Assembly (NCBI GenBank): GCA_009929315.1
Contig: SAAS01000003.1
Span: 124,001 to 188,000, forward strand
Direction: 5' to 3'
Source of the DNA: Clostridia bacterium
GTDB lineage: Bacteria > Bacillota > Clostridia > Oscillospirales > Oscillospiraceae
Length of the DNA: 64,000 nt
Shown: positions 35,783-46,941 of the stretch, in pieces
How positions within the stretch are numbered: the stretch's first letter is position 1
How the letters are laid out: each line of letters begins with the position of its first letter
Notes under the pieces: model-generated
What the model saw: the letters and a program-made list of their open reading frames with translations, nothing else
The model's database searches: none
What the model was told of the DNA's origin: nothing
Program-made: the position numbers and the translations under genes

Positions 35783-37840
35783 CTAATTCAGGCTGCCTTC
35801 GTTGATTTCAAAAAGCTCCTTTATGCGTCGGCTCAGTTTTTCGTTTTCCGGCTTAATCAGCTCAGGATCTGCCTTTAGAAGCTCCTTAGCGGCCTGCTGT
35901 GCGTCGCTTAAAACCCTCAAGTCAGTGCAGAGGTCAGCAATGTGCATTTCGGGAAGACCGTGCTGGCGCGAGCCGAAAAAGTCGCCGGGACCGCGAAGCT
36001 TCAAGTCCTCCTCGGAAATTTTGAACCCGTCGTTTGTCTGCTCCATGACCTTAAGGCGCGATTTCGAAATTTCGCTATCCGAATCGGAGAAAAGCACGCA
36101 GTAGCTCTTGTGCGTTCCGCGTCCGACACGTCCGCGAAGCTGGTGAAGTTGACTCAGACCGAAGCGCTCGGCGTTCTCCACAACCATTAGCGAAGCGTTC
36201 GTAACATCGACTCCAACCTCGATTACCGTTGTCGAAACGAGGATTTGAATTTCGCCGTCGACAAAGGCCTGCATTGTGTTTTCCTTTTCCGCCGATTTCA
36301 TCTTGCCGTGGATACAGCCGACTTTGAGGTCGGGAAAGACCTCTTTTTGAAGTACGAGCGAATATTCTTTAGCGCTTTTAAGCTCCTGAGGGCGCTCCTC
36401 GTTTTCGTCAATAGCGGGGCATACGACAAAGACCTGCCTGCCTTCTGACACCTGCTTGCGCATGAAGCCGTAAATCCTCTCGCGCATATCTTCGCCAACG
36501 GCAAAGGTGTCAACCTTCTGCCTGCCGGGGGGCAGCTCGTCGATTATCGAAACGTCGAGATCGCCGTATATAATCAGTGCCAATGTACGTGGGATGGGTG
36601 TCGCCGACATGACAAGGGTGTGGGTATTTTCACCCTTCGCGATGAGAGCTGCGCGCTGATTAACGCCGAAGCGGTGCTGTTCGTCCGTTATAACAAGCGC
36701 AAGCCGCTCGAACTCAACGCTCTCGCCGAGAAGTGCGTGAGTGCCGACGACAAGGCTCGCTTCGCCCTCCTTTAATGCGCAGAGGGCTTCCTTTTTTTGC
36801 TTGGCCGTCATGGACCCTGTGAGCTTAACCACTTTTATTCCGAGCGGGCATAGAAGCTCTGAAAAGGTCTGGAAATGCTGCTGTGCCAAAATTTCGGTCG
36901 GCGCCATGAAGGCGCTTTGCAGCCCGCCCTCGTGAGCGCACCAGATGCAGGCCGCGGCTACAACGGTCTTACCGCTGCCGACGTCACCCTGAATAAGGCG
37001 GTTCATCGCAATTCCGCTGCTTAAGTCTCTTGCGCAATCCAAAATAACTCTCTGTTGGGCGTTTGTCAGAACGAAGGGGAGTGCCGAATAAAAACGCTCA
37101 AGTCTCGGGGTTGAGACTACAATTCCGCTTCGCTTCTCATGCGAGTTCTTAAGCTTCGACAAAGCGCAGGAGAGCACAAAGAGCTCCTCGAATATGAGGC
37201 GCCTGCGTGAGAGCTCCAGCGCGCCGAAATCTGCGGGGAAGTGTATGTTCTCGTATGCGTAAGCTGTCTTGCAAAGCTCCGCCCTTTGCGCCACGGCCTC
37301 GGGAAGAGCGTCGGGAAGCTTGTCCGCGCACTCGTCCAGTCCGCGCCTGACGGCTGAATACAACATTTTTTGCGAAATTCCTGCCGTCAAACGGTAAATC
37401 GGAACGATACGCCCCGTAAAGGCACTTGGCGCGTCCTCAGGCTCAAAAAGCGGATTTATCATTGTGAAACGCAGTCCGTCAAGAATTACTCTTCCGAAGA
37501 AAACATAAGACTGGCCCTTTTTCAGCTGCTCACGGACGTAGTTTTGATTAAAATATGTAACATCGACCGAGCCGCTGTCGTCAACTATACGGAGTTTCAC
37601 AAGCTCCATTCCGCGGCGCACACGGCTCAAAATCGGCTCGGTGGCGACGACGGCGTGTATGCAGGAGGGCACATTTGGCTGCAAAGCCGCTATCGGAACG
37701 GTTTTGGTTCTATCTTCGTAGGTGCGGGGGAAAAAACAGATTAAGTCGCGCAGAGATTTAATGCCGAGCTTTGCCAAAGCATTGGCCCGAGCCTGGCCAA
37801 TGCCCTTTAAGAATCTTATATCGCTCATAAGCTCTGCCAT
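35783..37840 (-). CDS. recG: ATP-dependent DNA helicase RecG
   Basis: It reverses stalled replication forks and branch-migrates Holliday junctions. The 685 residues include an N-terminal wedge/OB domain, the helicase motor with Walker A GDVGSGKTVVA (about 283), the RecG form of the DExH box ITDEQHRFG, and the QLRGRVGRG motif VI. The start at 37840 has AAGGGGG upstream; an extended frame to 37888 is not supported. Confidence 0.95.
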   Translation of the reverse strand: MAELMSDIRFLKGIGQARANALAKLGIKSLRDLICFFPRTYEDRTKTVPIAALQPNVPSCIHAVVATEPILSRVRRGMELVKLRIVDDSGSVDVTYFNQNYVREQLKKGQSYVFFGRVILDGLRFTMINPLFEPEDAPSAFTGRIVPIYRLTAGISQKMLYSAVRRGLDECADKLPDALPEAVAQRAELCKTAYAYENIHFPADFGALELSRRRLIFEELFVLSCALSKLKNSHEKRSGIVVSTPRLERFYSALPFVLTNAQQRVILDCARDLSSGIAMNRLIQGDVGSGKTVVAAACIWCAHEGGLQSAFMAPTEILAQQHFQTFSELLCPLGIKVVKLTGSMTAKQKKEALCALKEGEASLVVGTHALLGESVEFERLALVITDEQHRFGVNQRAALIAKGENTHTLVMSATPIPRTLALIIYGDLDVSIIDELPPGRQKVDTFAVGEDMRERIYGFMRKQVSEGRQVFVVCPAIDENEERPQELKSAKEYSLVLQKEVFPDLKVGCIHGKMKSAEKENTMQAFVDGEIQILVSTTVIEVGVDVTNASLMVVENAERFGLSQLHQLRGRVGRGTHKSYCVLFSDSDSEISKSRLKVMEQTNDGFKISEEDLKLRGPGDFFGSRQHGLPEMHIADLCTDLRVLSDAQQAAKELLKADPELIKPENEKLSRRIKELFEINEGSLN

Positions 37841-38029
37841 TTTGCGCACCCCCTTGCCGACAGGAAGTATAATTGTGCCAATTTTCACTATATTGTCATT
37901 ATAATACCACAGAAGGGTAAAATATGCAAAATATCCGCGAATGGTGTTGTCTGAATTTTGTTTTGGGGATGGGAACTATCGCGGGGTGCTAACCGTCATA
38001 TTGTAAAAGAAATTCCGAGGAGAAGACGG

Positions 38030-38497
38030 ATGAAGAAAATATTAAGCCTAATAATGTGCGCAGTTCTTGTGTTTTCACTGACCGCCTGCGGTAGCCTTTC
38101 CGAAAAGAGTTCGGGCGACACAATGAGTCTTGAAGAAATCTTTACATCGATACTTAAAGGTGTGGATAATCTGCCGGAGCTTTCATATACACAGCTGAAC
38201 TCCGACAATTATCATTATTATCTGTTTATTGATCCGATAGAGGGTGCCGAGGCGCTCGCGGATGACGCGAACATTAATGCTGTGCCGCATTCGGCTGTGC
38301 TGCTGCGCGTTCCAGAAGGGGTAGACGCGCTAGCGACTGCCGCGGAAATTGAGGCAAACGCGGACCTGAATAAATGGATTTGCGTAGGCGCGGAGAATAA
38401 AATTGTCAAGGTTCACGGCAGAACAATCTTGCTCGTTATGTCCTATACGGAAACTGCCGATCAAATTGCCGAGAATTTCGATAAGCTCTGGGAATAG
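38030..38497 (+). CDS. putative lipoprotein of unknown function
   Basis: A 155-residue exported lipoprotein: the signal peptide MKKILSLIMCAVLVFSLTAC ends in a lipobox LTAC with Cys20, followed by a serine/glycine linker and a small alpha/beta domain (YHYYLFIDPIEGAEAL ... AENFDKLW). It resembles no family I can name. The start at 38030 follows GAGGAGAAG. It is alone, with a tRNA gene downstream. Confidence 0.8.
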   Translation: MKKILSLIMCAVLVFSLTACGSLSEKSSGDTMSLEEIFTSILKGVDNLPELSYTQLNSDNYHYYLFIDPIEGAEALADDANINAVPHSAVLLRVPEGVDALATAAEIEANADLNKWICVGAENKIVKVHGRTILLVMSYTETADQIAENFDKLWE

Positions 38498-38565
38498 GGA
38501 CAAAGGCTGCCGATGAAATAAACCGAGATTACGATTTTCTCGCGAGATTTTCAAAATAAAAGCTC

Positions 38566-38594
38566 TTGCATATCTTCACCCTCGGTGGTAGAAT
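38566..38594 (+). promoter_or_regulatory. promoter of tRNA-Gly
   Basis: TTGCAT (38566-38571), 17-base spacer, TAGAAT (38589-38594), 20 bases before the mature tRNA. Confidence 0.8.
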
Positions 38595-38614
38595 AACAGG
38601 CACGGCAGATAAAC

Positions 38615-38688
38615 GCGGGTGTAGTTCAATGGCAGAACACCAGCTTCCCAAGCTGGATACGTGGGTTCGATTCCCATCACCCGCTCCA
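38615..38688 (+). tRNA. tRNA-Gly(CCC)
   Basis: 74 nt including the encoded CCA. The acceptor arms GCGGGTG/CACCCGC pair, the anticodon stem is CCAGC/GCTGG around the loop TTCCCAA, giving anticodon CCC (reads GGG), and the T arm is TGGGTTCGATTCCCA. It has its own promoter. Confidence 0.95.
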
Positions 38689-38842
38689 ATTTGAAGAGTC
38701 TCGGAAATGTTGCAGCTTTTGCATTTGTGGGGCTCTGTTTGTTTTGTTTTTTCCTTCAGCGGAGGCACAGCCAAAATTTGAAATATGGCACTTGCATGGC
38801 AGTTTTGTTTTAGCGGGTGTAAAAACGGAGTTGTATTTCAAA

Positions 38843-39523
38843 ATGCTAAAAAATGCAATTGAAAAGATCGATTTAAATAAGTACCGGCATGCAAAATACA
38901 TGCTCTTTATTCCTTTGTATATGGCTATTTTCTGGCTGGAGGAAAAGTACATAAGATCCGGCTATTTTGTTTCTTATATGCAAATGGACAGTTACATTCA
39001 TTTTAATGAATGGTTTGTGATACCCTATGTTTTGTGGTATCCTCTGATGATAGGAGCAGGTGTTTATCTCTTCCTCAAGGACGCCCCAGGCTTTAAAAAC
39101 TACATGATTTATATAGGTGTCGGATTTTTGCTGATTGTCATATTTTATGCTATCTTTCCGAACGGTCAAAATCTGCGCCCGAGAAGCTTCCAACATCCGA
39201 ACATTTTGACCGATATTGTCGGCCTGCTGTATAAGCGCGACACGAATACGAATGTCCTGCCGAGCCTGCATGTAGTGGGTACTATGGGTGCTATGTTTGC
39301 GCTTATGAAAACCAGAGCACTTCAGAAATGGTGGATACAAACACTTAACGTGGTTTTGGCGATAAGCATTTGCATTTCAACCGTTTTCATAAAGCAGCAT
39401 TCGATTCTGGACATATTAACCGGCGTGCCTATCGGCTTCATCTACTATTTTGCAGTCTATAAATGGCTGCCGCAAATCAAGGAAAGACTTAACAGAAGAA
39501 AAACTGTGCTGATAGGGCACTGA
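38843..39523 (+). CDS. PAP2 superfamily membrane protein (PAP2_3/AUR1-like)
   Basis: About 226 residues with six membrane spans. The active-site pieces fit the PAP2_3 branch: PNGQNLRPR (the first motif lacks its lysine), VLPSLHV (PSxH) and STVFIKQHSILDILTG (histidine and aspartate). Such enzymes transfer or remove lipid phosphate headgroups. The start is uncertain: the chosen ATG has only GGAG 12 bases upstream, and the open frame extends to 38744. It follows the tRNA gene and could be read through from that promoter. Confidence 0.8.
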   Translation: MLKNAIEKIDLNKYRHAKYMLFIPLYMAIFWLEEKYIRSGYFVSYMQMDSYIHFNEWFVIPYVLWYPLMIGAGVYLFLKDAPGFKNYMIYIGVGFLLIVIFYAIFPNGQNLRPRSFQHPNILTDIVGLLYKRDTNTNVLPSLHVVGTMGAMFALMKTRALQKWWIQTLNVVLAISICISTVFIKQHSILDILTGVPIGFIYYFAVYKWLPQIKERLNRRKTVLIGH

Positions 39524-39533
39524 CAGTCAGAAT

Positions 39534-39572
39534 AAAAAAACGCAGTCGAAGAATACTCTCGACTGCGTTTTT
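39534..39572. terminator. bidirectional terminator between the PAP2 gene and gatD
   Basis: A-run, CGCAGTCGA (39541-39549), TCGACTGCG (39559-39567), then T-run: a perfect stem usable from both directions. Confidence 0.88.
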
Positions 39573-39586
39573 ATTTATCCAAAAAG

Positions 39587-40321
39587 CTAAAGTTTTTCTA
39601 TTCTTTTTAGCATATAGTTGTGTGCGCTATACTCAAGAGTATCGTTTAAGGGTGGCAGTTCCGCGTTCGGGTATCGGCGCTGCAAAGCGGTTTGTAAAAT
39701 TAAATCGGCAAATTCGGGGTTTTTCGGCAGAATCGGACCATGACAGTAAGCACCGAAGACATTCTTGTAACGAGCCCCCTCGGTTTTATCTTCGCCGTTG
39801 TTTCCGAAACCCGAGATAACTGTACCGAGAGGGAGGACGCCCTCGCCCAGATAGGTCTTGCCGCTGTGGTTCTCGAATCCGACGACAGCCGAGCCGCCGC
39901 TTTCTTCCGAACACTTAAAGGCGTAATTTCCAATCATGCGAATATCCGAGCCGACTGTGTGAAGTTTCAGCGCCCCGATAAAATCGCACTGGGAGCCTGT
40001 GTGCGTAAGGTAATACTGACCCATCATCTGGTAGCCGCCGCAAATACAAAGAAAGAGCTTATCATCCTCAACAGCAGAAAGAATTTCCTTGTCCTTGCCG
40101 CTGTGCAAATCGGCGAGGAGAACCTCCTGCTCAAAATCCTGACCGCCGCCGATGAAGAAAATATCAAAGCGGGAAAAATCGGCGTGAGCGCCGATGGGAA
40201 GGCAGGTGATTTCACTCTCAATTCCTCGCCATTCAAGGCGTTTCTTCATGCAGATAATGTTGCCCGTGTCGCCGTAAAGATTGAGCACGTCCGGGTAAAG
40301 GTGGCATATACTAAGTTTCAT
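39587..40321 (-). CDS. gatD: lipid II isoglutaminyl synthase, glutaminase subunit GatD
   Basis: It hydrolyses glutamine to give ammonia that MurT uses to amidate D-glutamate in lipid II. The 244 residues are a CobB/CobQ-like amidotransferase: catalytic Cys in LFLCICGGYQMMG (about 94) and His in GAYCHGPILPKNP (about 190). It follows murT by 15 bases in the usual murT-gatD pair. Confidence 0.93.
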   Translation of the reverse strand: MKLSICHLYPDVLNLYGDTGNIICMKKRLEWRGIESEITCLPIGAHADFSRFDIFFIGGGQDFEQEVLLADLHSGKDKEILSAVEDDKLFLCICGGYQMMGQYYLTHTGSQCDFIGALKLHTVGSDIRMIGNYAFKCSEESGGSAVVGFENHSGKTYLGEGVLPLGTVISGFGNNGEDKTEGARYKNVFGAYCHGPILPKNPEFADLILQTALQRRYPNAELPPLNDTLEYSAHNYMLKRIEKL

Positions 40322-40336
40322 TAAGATTATCCCCCC

Positions 40337-41707
40337 TTATTCCCAAAAGTCTTTGCCGCCGAAAGCGGAGCTCATTTTAGCACGAAGCTCCATCATTGCC
40401 GTGTATGTCGGCATTATAATTACAGGCAGGGGCTGGTCTGTCATCGCTTTTATAAGCTCGTCATAGTCATCGAAAATATTCAGCTTTTTTTCATCAATCC
40501 CGGCGTATTTGAGGCGAAGCGCCATATCCGCGGCGCGAATCCCGGAAACATAAATTTCGGGGATTAAATCGAGCATATCGGTCAGCTTCTCGAAATTAAC
40601 GTCCCAAATCCAAGAAACGTCCTTACCGTCCGCCGAGTTGTCGTTCAGGCAGCAGACGAAGACGGTTTTTTCAGATAAACCAGTCAGATAGTTAATTACC
40701 TGATTGCAGCCTGCGGGATTCTTGACCAAAATAATTCGAGCCGAATGTCCGCCCAAATCGAACTCTTCCATCCGACCGAAGCCGCAGGAAAAGCTCGCGA
40801 TAGCCTCAATTGCGCTTCTTCGGCTGAAACCGACAGCCTCGGAAACCGCAAGCGCACCGACGGCGTTATAAATATTGTAGCCTCCGGGGAGATTTATCGT
40901 GATAAGCTCATCGTCACCGAAAACGCGGGCACGAACCTTTGTTGAGGAAAGATCGGCGCTAAGGATATCCGTAACGGAAACCTCCGTTTCAGGGCGCTTA
41001 TAGCCGCAGTCTGGGCAGTAAAAGCCGCCGAGATGCCCAAAGGTTCGATAAGTGTATTCATATTCGTGCTTGCACTTAATGCAGTAGGGCGCGTCTGAAA
41101 CCTCGTCAATCGGGTCCTTATAAATAGGAACATCTATTCCGTAAAAAATCAGTTTATTGGGAACTTGACCCGCGATTGAAGCGGTCAGCGAGCAGTCGGC
41201 ATTTAAACAAATTGTTGCTTTAGGCGAGTTCTTTAAGCCTATCAGAATGTTTTGAAGTGTGCCCGAAACCTCGCCGTAGCGGTCAAGCTGGTCACGAAAC
41301 ACGTTTGTCACGAGGACAACAGAGGGGTTGATAAGGCGGCAAACCTCTTTTGAAGCGGCCTCGTCGCACTCAATTATCGCGTTTTCCTTCCTCGGTTTAC
41401 CTGTTAAAGTGGAATTTTCAATGAATATTGAGGTGATTCCGTTTATTAGATTTGCGCCCGAGCGGTTTGCAAAATACGACGCATCGTTTCTCAGATAAAT
41501 TTCCTCGATAATGCGCGAAGTGGTGGTTTTGCCGTTCGTTCCGGTAACTATGACGCATTTAACGTCCTTTGCGAGAAAGGAAAGCAGCTCTGGACAAATT
41601 TTTAGTGCAATTTTGCCCGGTATCGCCGTGCCGCCTCGACCGATGCGTCGAAGAATTTTAATTGTCAGTTTGCAGGCGGAAACCGCCAAAAATACTCTTA
41701 TTTTCAT
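40337..41707 (-). CDS. murT: lipid II isoglutaminyl synthase, Mur ligase-like subunit MurT
   Basis: This is the ATP-dependent partner of GatD. The 456 residues show the Mur ligase P-loop VTGTNGKTTTS (about 54-64), the EC[DE]EA-type motif IIECDEAA, DQLDRYGE, and the MurT-specific zinc ribbon CIKC ... CPDCG inserted in the central domain, then the C-terminal DUF1727 region with LKNPAGCNQ-like sequence. Found directly upstream of gatD. Confidence 0.94.
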   Translation of the reverse strand: MKIRVFLAVSACKLTIKILRRIGRGGTAIPGKIALKICPELLSFLAKDVKCVIVTGTNGKTTTSRIIEEIYLRNDASYFANRSGANLINGITSIFIENSTLTGKPRKENAIIECDEAASKEVCRLINPSVVLVTNVFRDQLDRYGEVSGTLQNILIGLKNSPKATICLNADCSLTASIAGQVPNKLIFYGIDVPIYKDPIDEVSDAPYCIKCKHEYEYTYRTFGHLGGFYCPDCGYKRPETEVSVTDILSADLSSTKVRARVFGDDELITINLPGGYNIYNAVGALAVSEAVGFSRRSAIEAIASFSCGFGRMEEFDLGGHSARIILVKNPAGCNQVINYLTGLSEKTVFVCCLNDNSADGKDVSWIWDVNFEKLTDMLDLIPEIYVSGIRAADMALRLKYAGIDEKKLNIFDDYDELIKAMTDQPLPVIIMPTYTAMMELRAKMSSAFGGKDFWE

Positions 41708-41781
41708 AGTGTCCCTTATCCAAACAGTATCTTATACCGATATCCAAGTAAAAATATTATCCCGATAATATAATTAGGATT

Positions 41782-43776
<1,995 letters not shown>

Positions 43777-44463
43777 CTACGGCTGATTCAAATTCAGATA
43801 GGTATCGGGGACTTTGCCGACAAGGACTGTTTCCGCGATGAGAACCTCGCTTACAACCTCGGTTGACTGAACCTCCCAGGGAAGCATAACATCTATCTGG
43901 ACCCTGACCTCAAGAATAATTTGGTGCTTAACCTGATTTATGCCGGCAGCTTCTAGCTCATTGCGAAAATCCGAATAGGAGCTTGTAAGCATGATAATCT
44001 TCACGGGAACATTTGGGCCTCTTCCCAGAAGCAAATTGGAACCCAGCAGGTTGCCGAGAGGAATGTCAATGTCCATCATGCCGCTGTTAGTCGCGGCGAT
44101 TACCTCCTGCAAAATTTCGGAGGAAAGGGTGTTTATGCGCGCCATGTTCGCAGATATTGCAGTTATATTCCCCGAATTGTCCTTTTGAAGAGTGACAAAG
44201 TAATTATAGTCGTACTGCCCCTCGCTCATTTTCTCGTTAATTTTATCATTTATTGCGGCAGTTATCGTATCGGAGGCGTTGGAAAGAGCCATTTGCCCGG
44301 AAATATCTTTAAGGAACCTGCCGATAAAAATAATCGCAACGGAAAAGGACAAGACAAAAAATATGGTGAATAAAGCCATCTTTTTTTGAGCAGAAACAGC
44401 TCTCCTACTCGGAGCGTGATGAAAGGTTTGCCTTCGCGGTGCGCGTCTTCTAATAAATGGCAT
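43777..44463 (-). CDS. yunB: sporulation protein YunB
   Basis: A 228-residue protein anchored by one N-terminal span (about 29-47) after an arginine-rich tail. The rest matches YunB: AINDKINEKMSEGQYDYNYF, ISANMARINTLSSEI and PLGNLLGSNLLLGRGP. In Bacillus subtilis yunB is sigma-E dependent and needed for normal sporulation. The ATG at 44463 follows AGGGGGT; the frame upstream to 44505 is not supported. Its presence argues that this organism forms spores. Confidence 0.92.
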   Translation of the reverse strand: MPFIRRRAPRRQTFHHAPSRRAVSAQKKMALFTIFFVLSFSVAIIFIGRFLKDISGQMALSNASDTITAAINDKINEKMSEGQYDYNYFVTLQKDNSGNITAISANMARINTLSSEILQEVIAATNSGMMDIDIPLGNLLGSNLLLGRGPNVPVKIIMLTSSYSDFRNELEAAGINQVKHQIILEVRVQIDVMLPWEVQSTEVVSEVLIAETVLVGKVPDTYLNLNQP

Positions 44464-44482
44464 AAGGATACCCCCTATGCCA

Positions 44483-44511
44483 TTTATATAAACATTGTCG
44501 GGCAAATATAC
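44483..44511 (-). promoter_or_regulatory. possible sigma-E-like promoter of yunB
   Basis: On the minus strand GTATATTT is followed 13-14 bases later by TATATAAA, roughly the sigma-E pattern (kmATATT ... CATACAnT). The -10 match is partial. Confidence 0.3.
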
Positions 44512-44532
44512 CTGGAATGGTTTACATAATTA

Positions 44533-45786
44533 TCATAACTCAAGTATTTCGTTCGCTGCCAGCATAACGCCGAGTTTGCCCGATTCGTAGGTAAGTCCGC
44601 CCTGCATAAAACCGAGAAACGGAGCTCGCATCGGGCCGTCGCAGCTGAGTTCAATGGAAGAGCCTTGGATAAAAGCGCCGGCGGCCATAACAACCTCGTC
44701 CTCGTAGCCGGGCATTGCCCAGGGAACAGGTGTGACATAGGAATCAACAGGTGAGCCGTGCTGAATGCCCGTGCAAAACTTCAGGAGCTTGTCGGCACTG
44801 CCAAATTCTATCATCTGGATAATATCATGGCGTATTTCTATCGCATTAGGAGATGTTCTGAAACCCAGTGACTCCATCATGGCGGCGCAGAAGGCGGCGG
44901 TTTTAAGAGCCTGCGCGACAATATGGGGAGCCATAAAAAGACCCTGATACAAAAGACGGTTATTTCCGAGAGTGCTTCCGCATTCGCCGCCGATGCCCGG
45001 AGTGGTCATACGCAGCGCCGCACGTTCGACTAAATCCACCCGTCCGGCTATGTAGCCGCCTGTCGGAGCAAGTCCGCCGCCGGGGTTTTTTATGAGCGAG
45101 CCCGCGATTAGGTCTGCTCCGACATCAGTCGGCTCAAGAGTTTCGACAAATTCACCGTAGCAATTATCAACAAGAATGTTCGCGTCCGTGTTGACCTCTC
45201 GTACTGTCTTGATAATTCTTTCAATGTCTTCAATTCCGAAAGCGCGTCTGTTAGAGTAGCCGCGTGAACGCTGGAGCATGACCGCTTTAACTTTAGAGTC
45301 GGAGGCAGCCTTCTTGATTCCCTCAAAATCCGGTTCACCGTCGGCCAGTAAATCAACCTGCGCGTAATCGACACCGTAGAATTTGAGCGATCCGTCGCCT
45401 GTTCCCGATATGCCGATGGTGCACTGAAGAGTGTCATAAGGAGTTCCCGTTACGGAAAGGAGAGTGTCTCCCGGTTTGCAGATTGCGAACAGTGCAGTTG
45501 CCAGCGCGTGCGTGCCGTTTACAAAGCCGATACGCACAAGCGCGCTTTCCGCACCGAAAATGCGTGCGTATATTTTATCCAAAGTATCTCGGCCCAGATC
45601 ATTGTAACCATAGCCCGTGGTTCCCGCAAAGCAGGCCTCAGAAACACGAAACTCCTGAAAAGCCGACATTACTTTAAGCGTGCAGTCCTCCGAAACTTTG
45701 TCGAAGCCGGCGAAAACATCCCGCAGCCTTGCTTCCGCTTCGAGCGAGAGCGCTCTGACCCTCGGGGAAATTTGTGTTAAGCTCAT
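44533..45786 (-). CDS. methionine gamma-lyase-related PLP protein ('aluminium resistance' family)
   Basis: A 417-residue fold-type I PLP enzyme. It carries TTGYGYNDLGRDTLDKIYARIFGAE, the segment GTHALATALFA, ILVDNCYGEFVE and the PLP lysine in GSLIKNPGGGLAPTGGYIAG, which is the diagnostic motif of the family originally named aluminium resistance protein (PF06838). The true reaction is not established; the name is historical. It starts 15 bases after the M42 peptidase that precedes it in transcription. Confidence 0.9.
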   Translation of the reverse strand: MSLTQISPRVRALSLEAEARLRDVFAGFDKVSEDCTLKVMSAFQEFRVSEACFAGTTGYGYNDLGRDTLDKIYARIFGAESALVRIGFVNGTHALATALFAICKPGDTLLSVTGTPYDTLQCTIGISGTGDGSLKFYGVDYAQVDLLADGEPDFEGIKKAASDSKVKAVMLQRSRGYSNRRAFGIEDIERIIKTVREVNTDANILVDNCYGEFVETLEPTDVGADLIAGSLIKNPGGGLAPTGGYIAGRVDLVERAALRMTTPGIGGECGSTLGNNRLLYQGLFMAPHIVAQALKTAAFCAAMMESLGFRTSPNAIEIRHDIIQMIEFGSADKLLKFCTGIQHGSPVDSYVTPVPWAMPGYEDEVVMAAGAFIQGSSIELSCDGPMRAPFLGFMQGGLTYESGKLGVMLAANEILEL

Positions 45787-45801
45787 TAGTGAAATCCTTT
45801 T

Positions 45802-46824
45802 CTATTTATCGCAAAGCTCTTCAAGCAGCAGTTTTACAAAAAGCGGCATTGCTTCGAAATCGGAAATTTTAGCGATGCAGGCGGGCGAATGAATATTGCG
45901 TATCGGCGCGGAAATGGCAAGCGTGTCAACGCCCACTCCGCTTCTCTGAATAACCGAGGCGTCAGTTCCGCCGGCAATAAGGCTTTTTGTCTGCCACTTG
46001 ATACCGTTTCTATCAGCAAGCTCTGTTGCTGTTTTATAAAGTTTGCGGCTGTAAACCGTGCCTTTATCCATAAAGGGGATTACAAGACCACCGCCGAGCG
46101 CACAAACACGCTTTCCTTCGGGTACTTCGGGCAAATCCGCAGCTGTCGTTCCTTCCAGAATAATCGCTATATCGGGGCAAACGCGGGCTGAAGCTATCTT
46201 TGCCCCGCGGGTACCGATTTCTTCCTGTACGGTGAACGCAAATGTGCAGTCGCAAGGGAGCTCACTTTCAATCAGCTTTATCATAGCGGCGCAGCCGACC
46301 CTGTCGTCAATCGCCTTTGCTTTAAGATAACCTTCGCCGAATTCAAGCACGCTGTCGTCAAAAACCGCTGCGTCGCCGAGGGAAACAAGCTCTTTTGCGG
46401 CCGCCTTCGTTTTCGCGCCTATGTCTATATACATATCCTCGCGTTTGGGAACGGATTTTTCCTCTTCCTTGTCCACAAGATGATAGGCCTTGATTCCGAT
46501 GATACCGGGAACTCTGTCCCGCCCGATATACACCTTTTTTCCGATGATAACGCGCTTGTCGATACCACCCAGAAAATCGAAGCGGAGATAACCGTCGTCC
46601 TCGATGCCGGTTATCAAAAGACCGACTTCATCCATGTGGGCGCAAATCATCAGCTTTAAGCCCAAAGGCTTTTTCCCCTTTTTAGTAATGATGAGGTTAC
46701 CCATGTTGTCGGTGAATATCTCACTTGAATAGGGCATTACGCGCTCAAGAATATAATCGCGGACTTCATCTTCACTTCCGGAAGCGCCGCCGAGATAGCA
46801 TAGTGTTTTCAAAGTGTCGAGCAT
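45802..46824 (-). CDS. M42 family metallopeptidase (aminopeptidase)
   Basis: A 340-residue dinuclear zinc aminopeptidase. Metal ligands are visible in MICAHMDEVGLLI (His), IDDRVGCAAM (Asp), FTVQEEIGTRGA (Glu-Glu), AIILEGT (ligand region) and IRNIHSPA (His). The start at 46824 follows AGGAGG; the long upstream frame to 46914 is rejected. It is a paralogue of the next gene and transcribed after it, with about 117 bases between. Confidence 0.93.
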   Translation of the reverse strand: MLDTLKTLCYLGGASGSEDEVRDYILERVMPYSSEIFTDNMGNLIITKKGKKPLGLKLMICAHMDEVGLLITGIEDDGYLRFDFLGGIDKRVIIGKKVYIGRDRVPGIIGIKAYHLVDKEEEKSVPKREDMYIDIGAKTKAAAKELVSLGDAAVFDDSVLEFGEGYLKAKAIDDRVGCAAMIKLIESELPCDCTFAFTVQEEIGTRGAKIASARVCPDIAIILEGTTAADLPEVPEGKRVCALGGGLVIPFMDKGTVYSRKLYKTATELADRNGIKWQTKSLIAGGTDASVIQRSGVGVDTLAISAPIRNIHSPACIAKISDFEAMPLFVKLLLEELCDK

Positions 46825-46941
46825 CTGAAAGCCTCCTGTGCGCGTTGCGCACCTGTGTGAATAAAGTCGAGAATCAAGATAATAAACTATGTATATTATC
46901 TTATTGTTATACAAATAAATGTGTATGGGTTTTATTTTTGC

